A DNA stretch of 64,000 nucleotides from an uncultured Acetobacteraceae bacterium (GCA_903877125.1 CAIRCM010000167.1:35932-99931); one strand, 5' to 3'. Positions 23,393 to 33,304 are shown, numbered from the stretch's first letter. Made by a program: numbers and translations. Notes: a model not told the origin generated them from the letters alone.

Positions 23393-24769
23393 GTGGAACA
23401 TACTGGAGCCAATCCCCATACGCGCGGCGTCGCGGAATTTGTTTCGGGTCTGCGGTATGAAGCGATTCCAGGGGCGGTGCGGGACCGGATCAAGCTGCTG
23501 ATCCTGGATTCGTTCGGATGTGCGCTGTATGGCGCCGATCTGCCGTGGAGCAAGATTCTAATCGATACGCTTTCGGGGTTGGACAGCACGGCGGCGGTGG
23601 GTCTGTGGGGGACCGGGCGGAAGCTGTCGGCACCGCATGCGGCGCTGGTGAACGGGACGCTGGTGCAAAGTTTCGAACTCGACGACGTGCATCGCCAGGG
23701 GGTGCTGCATGTGGGCGCGGTGGTGCTGCCGGCGCTGTGCGCGGTGGCGGAGCTGAACCCCGGCATGTCGGGGCGGGATTTTTTGACGGCGGCGGTTGCG
23801 GGGTATGAGATCGGGCCGCGCGTGGGCATTTGCATGGGGCAGGAGCATATCGGGCAGGGCTGGCATTCCGGCGCGACGTTGGGGGTGTTTTCGGCGGGCG
23901 CGGGGGCGGCGCGGGGTTTGGGGCTGGATGCCGAACGGACGGTGCATGCGCTGGGGATCGCCGGCACGCAGTCGGCGGGGCTGATGGCGGCGCAGTATGG
24001 GGCGATGGTGAAACGGATGCATGCGGGGCGTTCGTCGCAAAGCGGGCTTTATGGGGCGCTGCTTGCGTCGAAGGGGTTCACCGGCATCGAGGACGTGTTC
24101 GAGAGTCCCTATGGCGGGTTCTGTTCGACGTTTTCGCGGTCCGAGGATCGTTTCAATCTGGCGGAGCTGACGAGCGAGCTTGGGGAGCGGTTCGAGACGT
24201 TGCGGATATCGCTGAAGATGTATTCCTGCGTGGGGTCGAATCATACCACGTTGGATTCGATCCGGGAGATGCAGGCGCGCCGACCGTTCGGGGCGGACGA
24301 TATCGATCATATCGTGGTGTATGGGTCGCAGGTGACGGTGGATCATTGCGGCTGGAAATATATTCCGAACGGCGTGACGTCGGCGCAGTTGAATCTGCGT
24401 TACTGCGTGGCGACGCTGCTGCTGGAAAACGAGGTGTTCGTCGATCAGTTCGCCGATGCGGTGCTGGACGATCCGCGACGGATCGCGTTGGCGGAGAAGG
24501 TGGAGGTTTTGCATGACCCCGCGATCACCGCTCGGGGTTCGCGGTTCCGGCACGCTGTTCGGGTGGAGGTCCATTTGAAGGATGGCACGCGGCTGGACGA
24601 GCAGCGGGACGCGCCGCGGGCCTTCGCGTCGGACAACGACATCGTGAACAAGTTCCGCAATCTCGCGGGTCATCGGTTCGATGCGAAGCGGGTGGACCGG
24701 CTGGTGGAGCTGGTGCTGGGTCTGGAGTCGCTGCCGAATGTGGGTGTGTTGATCGAGGCGCTGCGGTAA
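23393..24769 (+). CDS. MmgE/PrpD family protein
   Basis: A 458-residue member of the 2-methylcitrate dehydratase/cis-aconitate decarboxylase/immune-responsive gene 1 family. Typical segments are LLILDSFGCALYGADLPW (residues about 32-49), ALVNGTLVQSFELDDVH with the active-site Asp/His region near 85-100, HSGATLGVFSAGAGAARGLGL, and KMYSCVGSNHTTLDSIREM. The gene uses GTG at 23393. It lies near the aconitase-type pair and the lyase-family gene and may act on the same small carboxylic acids. Reaction type within this family varies, so the substrate is left open. Confidence 0.9.
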   Translation: MEHTGANPHTRGVAEFVSGLRYEAIPGAVRDRIKLLILDSFGCALYGADLPWSKILIDTLSGLDSTAAVGLWGTGRKLSAPHAALVNGTLVQSFELDDVHRQGVLHVGAVVLPALCAVAELNPGMSGRDFLTAAVAGYEIGPRVGICMGQEHIGQGWHSGATLGVFSAGAGAARGLGLDAERTVHALGIAGTQSAGLMAAQYGAMVKRMHAGRSSQSGLYGALLASKGFTGIEDVFESPYGGFCSTFSRSEDRFNLAELTSELGERFETLRISLKMYSCVGSNHTTLDSIREMQARRPFGADDIDHIVVYGSQVTVDHCGWKYIPNGVTSAQLNLRYCVATLLLENEVFVDQFADAVLDDPRRIALAEKVEVLHDPAITARGSRFRHAVRVEVHLKDGTRLDEQRDAPRAFASDNDIVNKFRNLAGHRFDAKRVDRLVELVLGLESLPNVGVLIEALR

Positions 24770-24850
24770 TCGGTTGGGTTCCGCGCGTCGGCGCCTTGCC
24801 GATCGGGAGGGTGGCGATATGATCGTGGGAACAAACGATAGGAGCCTGCC

Positions 24851-25759
24851 GTGCCTTATTTGCGCGTCGTGAACTGGAACCCGGGCGCGGAAGGCGGTGG
24901 GCGGGACGCGGCACTCGACCAGACGGTCGGACAGATCAACGCCGCCACGGCGATGCTCGCCGCCCCGCAAAACGTTGCTGTGCAGGCGATCGCGATTCAG
25001 GAGGCGAACCAGGGGACAAATGGCGACATCTTCACGATGTTAGCCGCCCAGGCTGGCGTGGCGGGGACGACGTTCGAGCATTTCACCCGTTATCATATTT
25101 CAGAACACCATGTGGCCCAGGCCGGAAGGGTTGGCCGGTCGAAGGGCTATATCGTTGCACTTCGGACCGGCGGCGCATCCCCAGTTGTGCCGGTCGCGCC
25201 GGCGGCGAACATGATCGGTGGCTATTCAGGAGCCGGCCCGCTCTACAGAATCGACCTTGGTAACGATCCTGGTGCGAACGCCGCGGTCATCGCGAACAGC
25301 GCCTATGGAACGCCGGCGCGCGCCGCGCTCACCAGTGCGCTGCGGAATACGCGCTGGCCGGTATTCACCTGCTTCACCGTGGGTGGCGTCAACGTTGTGT
25401 TCGTGACCGTGCATCTCGATCTGCGGGCCAACTGGCAGGGTGCGGCTGTGTTGCACAACCCCTGGAGGCAAGGCCTCAAGGAATGTATCGGTATCATGTT
25501 TCAAAGCAGCACTTGGTACGCGAACGCGACAGCATGGATCGCCGGCGGCGGCGCGATCGTGCTATCGGGCGACCTGAACGCGAGCGCGGTGGAAATTGGC
25601 CATGCCGGTATCCTGCCCGCCTTCGACGGAACGAACGATAATTTGTGCCACATCCTGGCCGAATCCACAGCCGCGGGCGGGGCCAATGTGCACAACGACT
25701 GGGCCGAGGTGCAGAATTTCCCGCCGCACCACATTCTGACGTCCGGCGTGCAATGGTGA
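24851..25759 (+). CDS. Endonuclease/exonuclease/phosphatase (EEP) fold protein
   Basis: A 302-residue protein with the metal-nuclease motif set of the DNase I/CdtB/sphingomyelinase superfamily: NWN at 8-10, IQE with Glu51, VTVHLD with His188, SGDLNAS with Asp241 and Asn243, and a terminal PPHHILTSG with His293/His294 where the family has SDH. No signal peptide is visible; GTG 24851 follows GGAGCC. Substrate (DNA, lipid or phosphoester) cannot be decided. It is a single gene between the MmgE/PrpD gene and an ABC operon. The final SDH is not intact (PHH), which might affect activity. Confidence 0.72.
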   Translation: MPYLRVVNWNPGAEGGGRDAALDQTVGQINAATAMLAAPQNVAVQAIAIQEANQGTNGDIFTMLAAQAGVAGTTFEHFTRYHISEHHVAQAGRVGRSKGYIVALRTGGASPVVPVAPAANMIGGYSGAGPLYRIDLGNDPGANAAVIANSAYGTPARAALTSALRNTRWPVFTCFTVGGVNVVFVTVHLDLRANWQGAAVLHNPWRQGLKECIGIMFQSSTWYANATAWIAGGGAIVLSGDLNASAVEIGHAGILPAFDGTNDNLCHILAESTAAGGANVHNDWAEVQNFPPHHILTSGVQW

Positions 25760-25826
25760 GCATTCGGGCTGTGCCTCTGGTCAAGGCTGCCGCCCCCGCC
25801 TAACCTCCCGGGCCCAGGGAGGAACC

Positions 25827-26852
25827 ATGACGATTTCGATCACCCGCCGCGCGTTCACGACCGCTGTTGCCGCGAGCACGGCGTTCCCCGCTTTGGCCGA
25901 TACCGCGGCGCTGGAAGCCGAGGCTCGGAAGGAAGGCTCGCTGACCTGGTATATCGCGCAGGTCGACTCGGAGACAGCCGAGCAGATGGGGCGGGCGTTT
26001 ACGGCGCAGTTTCCGGGGATCAAGGTTTCGGTGATCCGGACGACGGGCCAGGTGGCATACGAGCGTCTGTCGCAGGATTTGAAGAACAACGCGCCGCAAT
26101 GCGACGTGTTCAGCACGACCGACATGGCGCATATGCCGGCGTTGATAAAGCGCAACGCACTGGCGCATTACGTGCCGGAGAACGCGGCGTTCATGGCGCC
26201 GGCTTTTCAGGGTTTGGGCGATCCGGGGTACGACTATCCCAGCACCTCCACCCTGATGCTGATGATCTACAACAGCCAGCGGGTGAAGCCGGAGGAAGCG
26301 CCGAAGACCTGGACGGATCTGCTCGATCCGAAGTGGAAGGGGCGTTGCGCGTTCGGGCATCCGGCGTTCAGCGGGTATGTCGGGGTTTGGACAGTGGCGA
26401 TGCGGCGGCTGTACGGGTGGGCGTTTTTCGAGAAGCTGGCGAAGAACAATCCGCGGATCGGGCGTTCGGGCAACGATCCGATCACGCTGATCAACGCGGG
26501 GGAATGCGTGGTGGGTCTCGGGCCGCTGGGGACTTCGCTGCAGACGCAGGACAAGGGCAACCCGATCGGGATCGTGTATCCGGCGGATGGTTCGGTGTTG
26601 TGCATCGGTCCGTCGGCGGTGCTGGCCAATGCGCCGCATCCGAATGCCGCGCGGCTGTTCGCGAATTGGCTGATGAGCATCGATTTCGCCAAGATCTGCG
26701 CCGAGGCGCGCATCGATTCGGTGCGGGCCGAGGTGCCGCCGAAGACGGGGGCGAAGCCTCTTTCGGAGCTCAAGCTGCTGAAGGTCAGCACGGCGGAGCT
26801 GATGAAAGAGGTGCCGGAGGTGATCGAGCAGTGGCGCGATACATTCATATAG
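25827..26852 (+). CDS. ABC transporter substrate-binding protein, iron-type (family 1)
   Basis: A 341-residue periplasmic binding protein. A Tat-like start (TRRAFTTAVAASTAFPALA) leads to the mature part with EARKEGSLTWYIAQVD and the hinge motif PSTSTLMLMIYNSQRV. TWTDLLDPKWKGRCAFGHPAF is the standard signature of Fe3+/thiamine/2-aminoethylphosphonate binding proteins. It opens a three-gene operon with a fused permease and an ATPase, so the importer is complete. Ligand could be ferric iron, polyamine or a phosphonate; the tyrosine pair of ferric-binding proteins is not obvious here. Confidence 0.85.
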   Translation: MTISITRRAFTTAVAASTAFPALADTAALEAEARKEGSLTWYIAQVDSETAEQMGRAFTAQFPGIKVSVIRTTGQVAYERLSQDLKNNAPQCDVFSTTDMAHMPALIKRNALAHYVPENAAFMAPAFQGLGDPGYDYPSTSTLMLMIYNSQRVKPEEAPKTWTDLLDPKWKGRCAFGHPAFSGYVGVWTVAMRRLYGWAFFEKLAKNNPRIGRSGNDPITLINAGECVVGLGPLGTSLQTQDKGNPIGIVYPADGSVLCIGPSAVLANAPHPNAARLFANWLMSIDFAKICAEARIDSVRAEVPPKTGAKPLSELKLLKVSTAELMKEVPEVIEQWRDTFI

Positions 26853-26865
26853 GGTGCGCCACGGC

Positions 26866-28575
26866 ATGAGCACGACAACGAAAAGCCTGCGGACGCGGTC
26901 GTTCGACCCGCTGATCTTCCTGTGGATCGTGCTGGCGGCGGCGCTGGTGTTCCTGGTGGTGAACCCGTTGTTCCAACTGGTGCACACCAGCCTGCAGGAA
27001 GTGGATACCGGCGCGTTCACGCTGATGAACTACGTCAGGGCCTATTCCAAGCCGCGGTATCTGGTGGCGATGTGGAACTCGATCCGTTTGGGTTTCACGG
27101 TGACGGCGCTGTGTCTGGCGTTCGCCGTGCCGATGGCCTGGGCGGTGTCGCGCACGAACATGCCGTGCAAGGGTCTGGTGCGGATGCTGGTGCTGGGCGC
27201 GTTCATCACGCCGCCCTATCTTGGTGCGATCGGCTGGATTCTTTTGGCGGGGCCGAACTCGGGCTGGCTCAACCGGATCTGGGTGGGGCTGACGGGGGCG
27301 TCGGAGGGGTTGTTCGACATCTACACCTTCAACGGGCTGGCGTTTAACATCGCGGTGTATTCATTTCCGTATATCTTCATCTTCACGTCGACGGCGCTGG
27401 AGCTTGTGTCGTCGGAGATGGAGGACGCGGCGAACATCCTTGGCGCGGGGGTGATTCGCACGACGTTGCGGGTGACGCTGCCGATGGTGCTGCCGGCGAT
27501 TCTGGGCGGGGCGATCATTACATTCCTGGAGGCGATCGCGCTGTTCGGCTCCCCGGCGTTGATCGCGATTCCCGCGCGTTTCAATGTGGTTACCACGCAA
27601 TTGTTGCAATTTTTCAGCCAGCCGATCCAGGTGGAGGTCGCTGCGGCGTATGCGGTTCCGCTGCTGTTGATCACGGTGGTGCTGTTTGGGCTGCAGCGCT
27701 GGCTGGTGCGCCGGCGCGGGTTTGTGGCGTTGACCGGCAAGGGCGGGGAGCGGCGGATCATGGAGATCGGCCCGTGGCGCTATGTCATGCTGGCGTATTC
27801 ATTGTTTGTCCTCTCGTTGTCTGTTGTTCTGCCTTATATTGTTCTGGGGCAGGCTGCTTTGGCGAAGGCGTGGGGTAGAGGGTTCGCCTGGGACAACGTC
27901 ACGTTGCACAATTTCCGTTATCTCCTGTTCCAGCACGAAACGGCGGGGCAGTCGGTTATCAACAGTTTCACTTATGCCGGGGCGGCGGCGTGCATCGCGA
28001 TCGTGCTGGGGCTTTCGATCGCCTATATCGTCAGCCGTCGTCTGCTGCCGTACGCGGGGATTCTGTCGTTTCTTGCGATGGCGCCGTTTGTGGTGCCGGG
28101 GATCGTGCTTGCGATCGCATTCTATGCTGCTTACGCACCGCCGCCGTTCACCCTTTATGGCACCGCGACGATTTTGATTCTGGCGTTCGCGACGCGGTTT
28201 TTGCCTATCGGTTATGCCAATGCCGACGCTGCCATCCGATCCATCAATCCGGAGATGGAGGAAGCGGTGCGCATTCTGGGCGGTGGACGGATGTTGGCGA
28301 TTCGCAAGGTCATGGCACCGCTGATGAAGCGCAGCCTCATTGGCGCGTGGCTGCTGGTGTTCATCCCGGCGACGCGGGAGCTGTCGAGCGCCTTGTTTCT
28401 GTATGGGCCGAAGACCCGGACGATGTCGGTGATGCTGATGGACATGAGCGAGGAGGGCAATTTCGAGAATCTCGCTGCCCTCGGTTTTCTTTTGCTGGCC
28501 GCGACACTGGTGATCGTCGGCCTCGCCTCTGCCCTGCTGGGGCGTGATTTCATGCTGCGCCGGGAGCGTCAATGA
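26866..28575 (+). CDS. ABC transporter permease, two fused domains (iron type)
   Basis: A 569-residue membrane protein with two homologous permease halves of about six helices each, as in FbpB/AfuB-type systems. Each half carries the ATPase-coupling EAA loop: EMEDAANILGAGVIRTTLRVTLPM (about residues 184-207) and EMEEAVRILGGGRMLAIRKVMAPL (about 464-487). ATG 26866 is preferred; GTG 26854, two bases past the upstream stop, is an alternative. It overlaps the ATPase gene by 4 bp (ATGA). Confidence 0.92.
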   Translation: MSTTTKSLRTRSFDPLIFLWIVLAAALVFLVVNPLFQLVHTSLQEVDTGAFTLMNYVRAYSKPRYLVAMWNSIRLGFTVTALCLAFAVPMAWAVSRTNMPCKGLVRMLVLGAFITPPYLGAIGWILLAGPNSGWLNRIWVGLTGASEGLFDIYTFNGLAFNIAVYSFPYIFIFTSTALELVSSEMEDAANILGAGVIRTTLRVTLPMVLPAILGGAIITFLEAIALFGSPALIAIPARFNVVTTQLLQFFSQPIQVEVAAAYAVPLLLITVVLFGLQRWLVRRRGFVALTGKGGERRIMEIGPWRYVMLAYSLFVLSLSVVLPYIVLGQAALAKAWGRGFAWDNVTLHNFRYLLFQHETAGQSVINSFTYAGAAACIAIVLGLSIAYIVSRRLLPYAGILSFLAMAPFVVPGIVLAIAFYAAYAPPPFTLYGTATILILAFATRFLPIGYANADAAIRSINPEMEEAVRILGGGRMLAIRKVMAPLMKRSLIGAWLLVFIPATRELSSALFLYGPKTRTMSVMLMDMSEEGNFENLAALGFLLLAATLVIVGLASALLGRDFMLRRERQ

Positions 28576-29678
28576 GCCACTCGCACAACGCCAAACTGTC
28601 TTTGATGGGTTTGAGCAAGAGTTTTGGTCCGGTCCCGGCGGTTGTCGAGGTCGACCTCGCGCTGCGGCAGGGCGAATTCGTGTCGCTGTTGGGCCCTTCG
28701 GGCTGCGGCAAGACGACGACGTTGCGGATGATCGCGGGTTTCATGAAACCGACGGCGGGCAGCATCGCGGTGAACGGGAATACGATTTCCGATCCGTCCA
28801 ACGTTGTGCCGCCGGAAAAGCGTTCGATGTCGATGATTTTCCAGAGCTATGCGATCTGGCCGAACATGACGGTGGGGGAGAATGTCGCGTTCGGGCTGAA
28901 ATTACGAAAGCTGGGCCGGGCGGAGATTACCGAGCGGGTCAATCGGATATTGGACACGGTGCAATTGCGGCATTTGAAGGATCGGTATCCGGCGGAGCTG
29001 TCGGGCGGTCAGCAACAGCGGGTGGCGCTGGCTCGGGCGATCGTGATCGAGCCTGAAGTGTTGCTGTTGGATGAGCCGCTTTCCAACCTCGATGCGAATC
29101 TGCGGGAGGAGATGCGCAGCGAAATTCGGCGGCTGCACGACGCGTTTCGCATCACGACGGTGTATGTCACGCATGACCAGTCGGAGGCGATGGTGACGTC
29201 GGACCGAATCGTTGTGATGAATCATGGCCGCATCGATCAGGTGGACGACCCGGTGTCGCTCTATAATCGTCCGCGGACGCGATTTGTCGCGGGATTCATT
29301 GGTCGCACCAATTTTTTGGACGGCCGGGTCGACGGCAACCAGATTGTGTTTCCTGGTTTCACGGTGCCGCTCGCTTCATTGCCCGGGTCTTCCGAGCTGG
29401 TGGGGGAGGTCAGTTTTTCCGTCCGACCGCAGATGATCGACATGGCCATGCAGCGTACGGACGATGCGGGCTGGTGGGTGGAGGGGCGGATCGCCGAGCG
29501 GGCGTATCTTGGGGAATATTGGGAATATGTGGTGCGGCCGGTGGGCAGTGCGCTGAAGATCAGGGTTACGACTCCGCCGACGACGGTGCATGGGACGGAT
29601 GAGGCGGTTTGGCTTCGGATCGACCCGGGGCGGGCGGCTCGGGTTCCGGCGCCGAGCGCGGAGGGCGTGCCATCGTAG
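28572..29678 (+). CDS. ABC transporter ATP-binding protein
   Basis: A 368-residue importer ATPase. Walker A is GPSGCGKT at residues 41-48, the Q loop is in IFQSYAIWPNMTVGENV, the signature is LSGGQQQR near 140, Walker B is EVLLLDEPLSNLDANLR, and the H loop is TVYVTHDQSEA. A C-terminal TOBE-like regulatory domain (about 240-355) follows. It is third in the operon with the binding protein and fused permease. The Ile-Trp-Pro after the Q loop fits PotA/FbpC-like ATPases. Confidence 0.95.
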   Translation: MSHSHNAKLSLMGLSKSFGPVPAVVEVDLALRQGEFVSLLGPSGCGKTTTLRMIAGFMKPTAGSIAVNGNTISDPSNVVPPEKRSMSMIFQSYAIWPNMTVGENVAFGLKLRKLGRAEITERVNRILDTVQLRHLKDRYPAELSGGQQQRVALARAIVIEPEVLLLDEPLSNLDANLREEMRSEIRRLHDAFRITTVYVTHDQSEAMVTSDRIVVMNHGRIDQVDDPVSLYNRPRTRFVAGFIGRTNFLDGRVDGNQIVFPGFTVPLASLPGSSELVGEVSFSVRPQMIDMAMQRTDDAGWWVEGRIAERAYLGEYWEYVVRPVGSALKIRVTTPPTTVHGTDEAVWLRIDPGRAARVPAPSAEGVPS

Positions 29679-30255
29679 TCTGAGTCCGGCGGCTCGCTTG
29701 GAGTTGGGAAAAATATGCCGGGGCGCTGTTTGGTATCATTTTTGACCGAAGTCTCGGTTCATCGGACGGATTGGCGCGGTCAACTGTTTGTGAGGAGTCG
29801 TTCGGCCCCGTTTGGGTTTGGGCGGGCGGGTGCCGATTTCGCGACGTCGCATTCAAAAATGAGATAGCGCAGATGCTGTCTTGATTGGTTGGACAGCATG
29901 GCTTTCGGCGGCCGTGGGGGATGCCGCGGGTGGCGGGGCCTTGGGTTGGTTTGTCGCGGCGGGGGCGGTCGGCGCGGCCACAACGTTACTACCGGTGGTT
30001 GATTTCCCTTTGATAAACATCGCCTGGCTGGCGGAATTCACCAATTGTCATGGGCCTATGGAGCAAGGATCGATTGACAGCCCCGTCCCGAAATGGTTTG
30101 AAGCTTCGCAGGTATAACGGGACCGATTGATAGGCGATTCCAACGATTTCGACGACGCGCCGGCACGCGGGTGTGTGTCAGAAAGAAAGCGTTTGCAAAG
30201 ACCTGAGAACAGTCCATAATTCGGCGGCAATTCGTTCGCCAAGTCGGAGTAGGCA
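29679..30255. other. Intergenic region without a supported gene
   Basis: In 577 bp between the ABC ATPase gene and the beta-roll gene I see no convincing coding frame, tRNA or repeat. Short open frames of 60-95 codons exist on both strands but lack ribosome sites or family-like sequence. GGAGTAGGCA at 30246-30255 is the ribosome site for the next gene. A promoter for it is presumably here but is not evident. Confidence 0.5.
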
Positions 30256-32178
30256 ATGCCACCATCGTCATCTGGGATTACAGTGCCGGGTACCTCGGCT
30301 GGCAGTATTCTCACCGTTACCCCGGGCAAAGGTGACTACTTGGCCTTGGCCCAGCAGATGGCGCAGGCGCTGGCGAACTCGAGTATTGGTTCGACGCTGA
30401 GTGTTGCTGGTATGACGGCGGGTTCGGCCGCGCCGTCTTCGATTTTCGTTGGGACGACCGAGCTGGCTGTGACCGGCGCGGGCGGTGTGTCGACCACGGT
30501 GTCGGGGAACACCTGGAACTAGGTCATCAACCTGACCTCGTCGCCGGACACGATCGTGTCGTCGAACAATCAGGTTTTGAGCAGCGACGTGGGTGGGACG
30601 ATCATTGAGAACGGCACGAACACGGTTGTCGCGACCGGTGGCAACAACGTTGTGTTTGACACCGGCAACTACCTGATTTCGACCGGGCTGAACGGCGGCA
30701 ACGACACGATTTTGGCGAGCGGCAGCGGCACGGTGGCCGCGGGCGCTGGTGGGAACTTCGTATCCGTTGGCGGCGGCAGCAATGTCGTTATTTCCGCCGG
30801 CGTTGGCGACACGATCCGGCAGGGTTTTGGTCCCACATCGGTATTGGCTGTTGGCACGGGCGCACAGATTTCGGGCGGCACCAACGTGTCCGCGCTGACG
30901 GTGAGCCTGGGCGGTTCGGGCAACACGGTTTATACCAACCAATCGCAGGCTTCGGTTACGATCAGGGGGTTCAACGACAGCCAGTTCGGCAATCTTTATC
31001 CGACCACGACCGGCAGCAACAACACGGTCGAGGGCGGCAATTCGGCGATCGGCACGTTGTCGGTCCTCGATATTTCGAACAATGCGCTTATTTCCGGCAA
31101 TGCCGACGGCCTCGTCAACGTGACCGTGTCCGGCAACAGCACGAACGTTTTCGGCGGCTCGGGCACGTTGAACGTGTCGGCGTCTGGCAGCAACGACAGC
31201 GTCCTGGCCGGTAGCGCCCTATCGAATGTCACGCTGAGCGGCAGCGCGGCCTTCCTGTTCGGCGACGCGACGGCAGGCGGCACGCTGGTTGCCCTGGATC
31301 AGAGCAATCTGAGCACGATCGAACTGCGGAATCAGGCAACGTCCACAATCACGCTGAGCGGGTCCGGCTCCGTGGTGGATGGCGGCACGAACGTGTCCGC
31401 GACATTGAACATGTCGATCACCGGGTCGAACGACACGGTTTACGCCGGTGCGGGATCGGAAACCATCAGCACGACCAGCAATCCGATCGTTTATGCGCCG
31501 GATGGCAACGGCGTGCTGCGGTTTGTCGGCGGTTCGGGCGGTGTCCCGACGGTCATCGGTGGCGACAACGGCGGCATCGAATACGTCACGGTTGGTGGCT
31601 CCGGGATCGACTTCTCCTCGGGCCGAGGCGACAACGCGACGATCACATCCGGCATTGGGCAGGCGACGATTTTCGGCCAGGCGGGTGGCAACGTGTTTTT
31701 CACCGGCACAGCGTCCGGTGGCGCGCAGTTCCATGCCTACGCGGGCAACGAGACGTTGAACGGGTCGGGATCGTCGGCTGAAGAGCTCCTCTATGGCTCC
31801 TCGGTCGCGGGTTCCACGACGCAGTTGCTGGGCGGGACGGGAAAAAACACGTTCTTCTCCGGCGCGACGAACCAGACGATGACCGGTGGCGGGCAATCCG
31901 ATATTTTTGGCTTCCTGGCCGGTGCGACGTCGCTGCAGGGTGGTGCCCATGTCACCATCACCGACTTCGATCAGAACCACGACATTGTGCTGATCTCGGG
32001 TTACAGCAGCACGCAGTCGGCTTTGTCCTTGCTGGCCAACGCGACGGGCCCGGGCACCACGGGAAGTGGCGCCGGTGTGACGCTGACCTTGTCGGACCAT
32101 ACGACGATCACGTTCTCGAACCTGACGTCGGAGACTCCGCTGGTGGGCCACATTGGGTATTTCTCCAAGGTCACCTAA
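30256..32178 (+). pseudogene. Secreted beta-roll/RTX-like repeat protein, interrupted by in-frame TAG
   Basis: One reading frame of 641 codons broken by a single TAG at 30520-30522. Before it lie 88 residues, with ATG 30256 after GGAGTAGG. After it the same frame continues without another stop to 32178. The protein is rich in Gly, Ser, Thr, Asn and Val, with many degenerate repeats of the type G.N.V..G..NT, GSNDTVYAGAGS and GGTNVSA. These suggest a long parallel beta-roll or beta-helix, as in RTX and type I-secreted surface proteins. The C-terminus (ITDFDQNHDIVLISGY, LTLSDHTTITF) resembles type I secretion ends. No signal peptide and no nearby type I exporter are seen. The TAG may be a true nonsense mutation or a sequence error. 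Confidence 0.75.
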
Positions 32179-32205
32179 CGTCAGGCCTTAGGCCAAACGG
32201 AACAG

Positions 32206-32235
32206 CCCGCGATGCTTCGGCGTCGCGGGTTTTTT
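32206..32235 (+). terminator. Rho-independent terminator after the beta-roll gene
   Basis: A ten-base stem (CCCGCGATGC with GCGTCGCGGG, one G-U pair) closes a TTCG tetraloop and is followed by six T residues. It lies 28 bp after the stop codon. It also lies just past the end of the convergent glycosyltransferase gene. Confidence 0.85.
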
Positions 32236-32243
32236 CTTGTCCG

Positions 32244-33248
32244 TTACCGCAGCAACCGGCGCAAGGCCGGGCGGGCCATGCTGACCATCGGCGACAAAAC
32301 CCGAGCCAGCCCCGGCATTTCAAGCACAGGCATCAACAGGCGCAGCACCATCCGGATACGCGGGCGGTGCAACGGCATGAGGAAGCGCATGTCGGCCAGG
32401 GCGGCGCGGATTGCTTCCGGGTCGCCGGATCGCAGTGCCATATTGTATTCCCGCACCAACCACGGGAAAAAGCGCGGCACAATCAGGTCCTGCGTATAAT
32501 TGTTGCCGCGATGCATGTCATTGGGGAATTCGGCCAGTAATTTTCGCACGTAGACCATGCGGCTGACCGCCATACGCTTGGAAAAGGACGAGCTTCCGCC
32601 GAAAATGCGCCATTTGGTGGGGGCTTTGTCCAAGTAAATATTGTCATAACCGGCCCGGAACATGCGCATGAAGAGGTCGTCATCCTCGAACCCGACGAGG
32701 CGTTCGTCGAAGCCGCCGACCGCGTCGAAGGCGGCGCGGGACATGACCGTGGCGGACGGCAGAATGAACATATCTGCCTTCAAACACTGCGTCAGGTCGC
32801 GTTTGGGGTGCACGACATGGCTCGCCCGATGCAAAGCTTGGCGGGTGACCATGCGGCCTGACTCATCAACCTCATCGAGATTGCTGTACACCCATCCCAA
32901 CTCGGGGTAGCGCGGCCGGCGAAAGGCCCTGGTCAGTTCGGCGAGGTGATTGGGATACCAGGCGTCGTCTTGATCCAGCAGGGCAATCAACCGCCCCTTC
33001 GAATGTGCGATTCCGAAGTTACGGGCGGACGATTGCCCACCGTTTGGCTTGCGCAGCAGTGTAATGGGGTGGGTTTCGGCCATACGGGCGACGATGGCCG
33101 GGCCGTCGTCGGTGGAGCCGTCGTCGACGACGATCACCTCATCGGGTTGCAGTGTCTGGCTGAAGACGCTGTTCAAGCTCTCCGCGATGTATGGCGCGCC
33201 ATTGTAGAGGGGGATTACGGCGGAGATCGTCATTGTGTCCGGAGGCAT
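32244..33248 (-). CDS. Glycosyltransferase family 2
   Basis: A 334-residue GT-A fold transferase. The N-terminal nucleotide-binding block is ISAVIPLYNGAPYIAESLNS with VIVVDDGSTDDG. The metal site is in IALLDQDDAWYPNHL, and the acceptor region contains GFEDDDLFMRMFRAGY with the ED catalytic acid. No membrane helices are evident. It would add a sugar to a surface glycan or lipid carrier; the specific product is unknown. ATG 33248 is chosen because AAGGG lies 6 bp before it; ATG 33233 is an alternative. It is a single gene, separated from moaA by the dispersed repeat. Confidence 0.9.
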   Translation of the reverse strand: MPPDTMTISAVIPLYNGAPYIAESLNSVFSQTLQPDEVIVVDDGSTDDGPAIVARMAETHPITLLRKPNGGQSSARNFGIAHSKGRLIALLDQDDAWYPNHLAELTRAFRRPRYPELGWVYSNLDEVDESGRMVTRQALHRASHVVHPKRDLTQCLKADMFILPSATVMSRAAFDAVGGFDERLVGFEDDDLFMRMFRAGYDNIYLDKAPTKWRIFGGSSSFSKRMAVSRMVYVRKLLAEFPNDMHRGNNYTQDLIVPRFFPWLVREYNMALRSGDPEAIRAALADMRFLMPLHRPRIRMVLRLLMPVLEMPGLARVLSPMVSMARPALRRLLR

Positions 33249-33304
33249 AGGCAACCCTTAGCGGCGGTTCGACTCCGAACCGCATGGCACGTCCGCCAGG
33301 GTTT

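Noticed and set aside
29853..30044. Small minus-strand open frame of 63 codons with an Ala/Pro-rich product
   Set aside because: It has no ribosome site or known family, and high GC makes such frames common by chance. An overlapping 78-codon plus-strand frame is equally unsupported.
30520..30522. TAG read as a coded pyrrolysine
   Set aside because: No pyl genes are in view and the gene family (beta-roll) has no link to pyrrolysine; mutation or sequence error is simpler.
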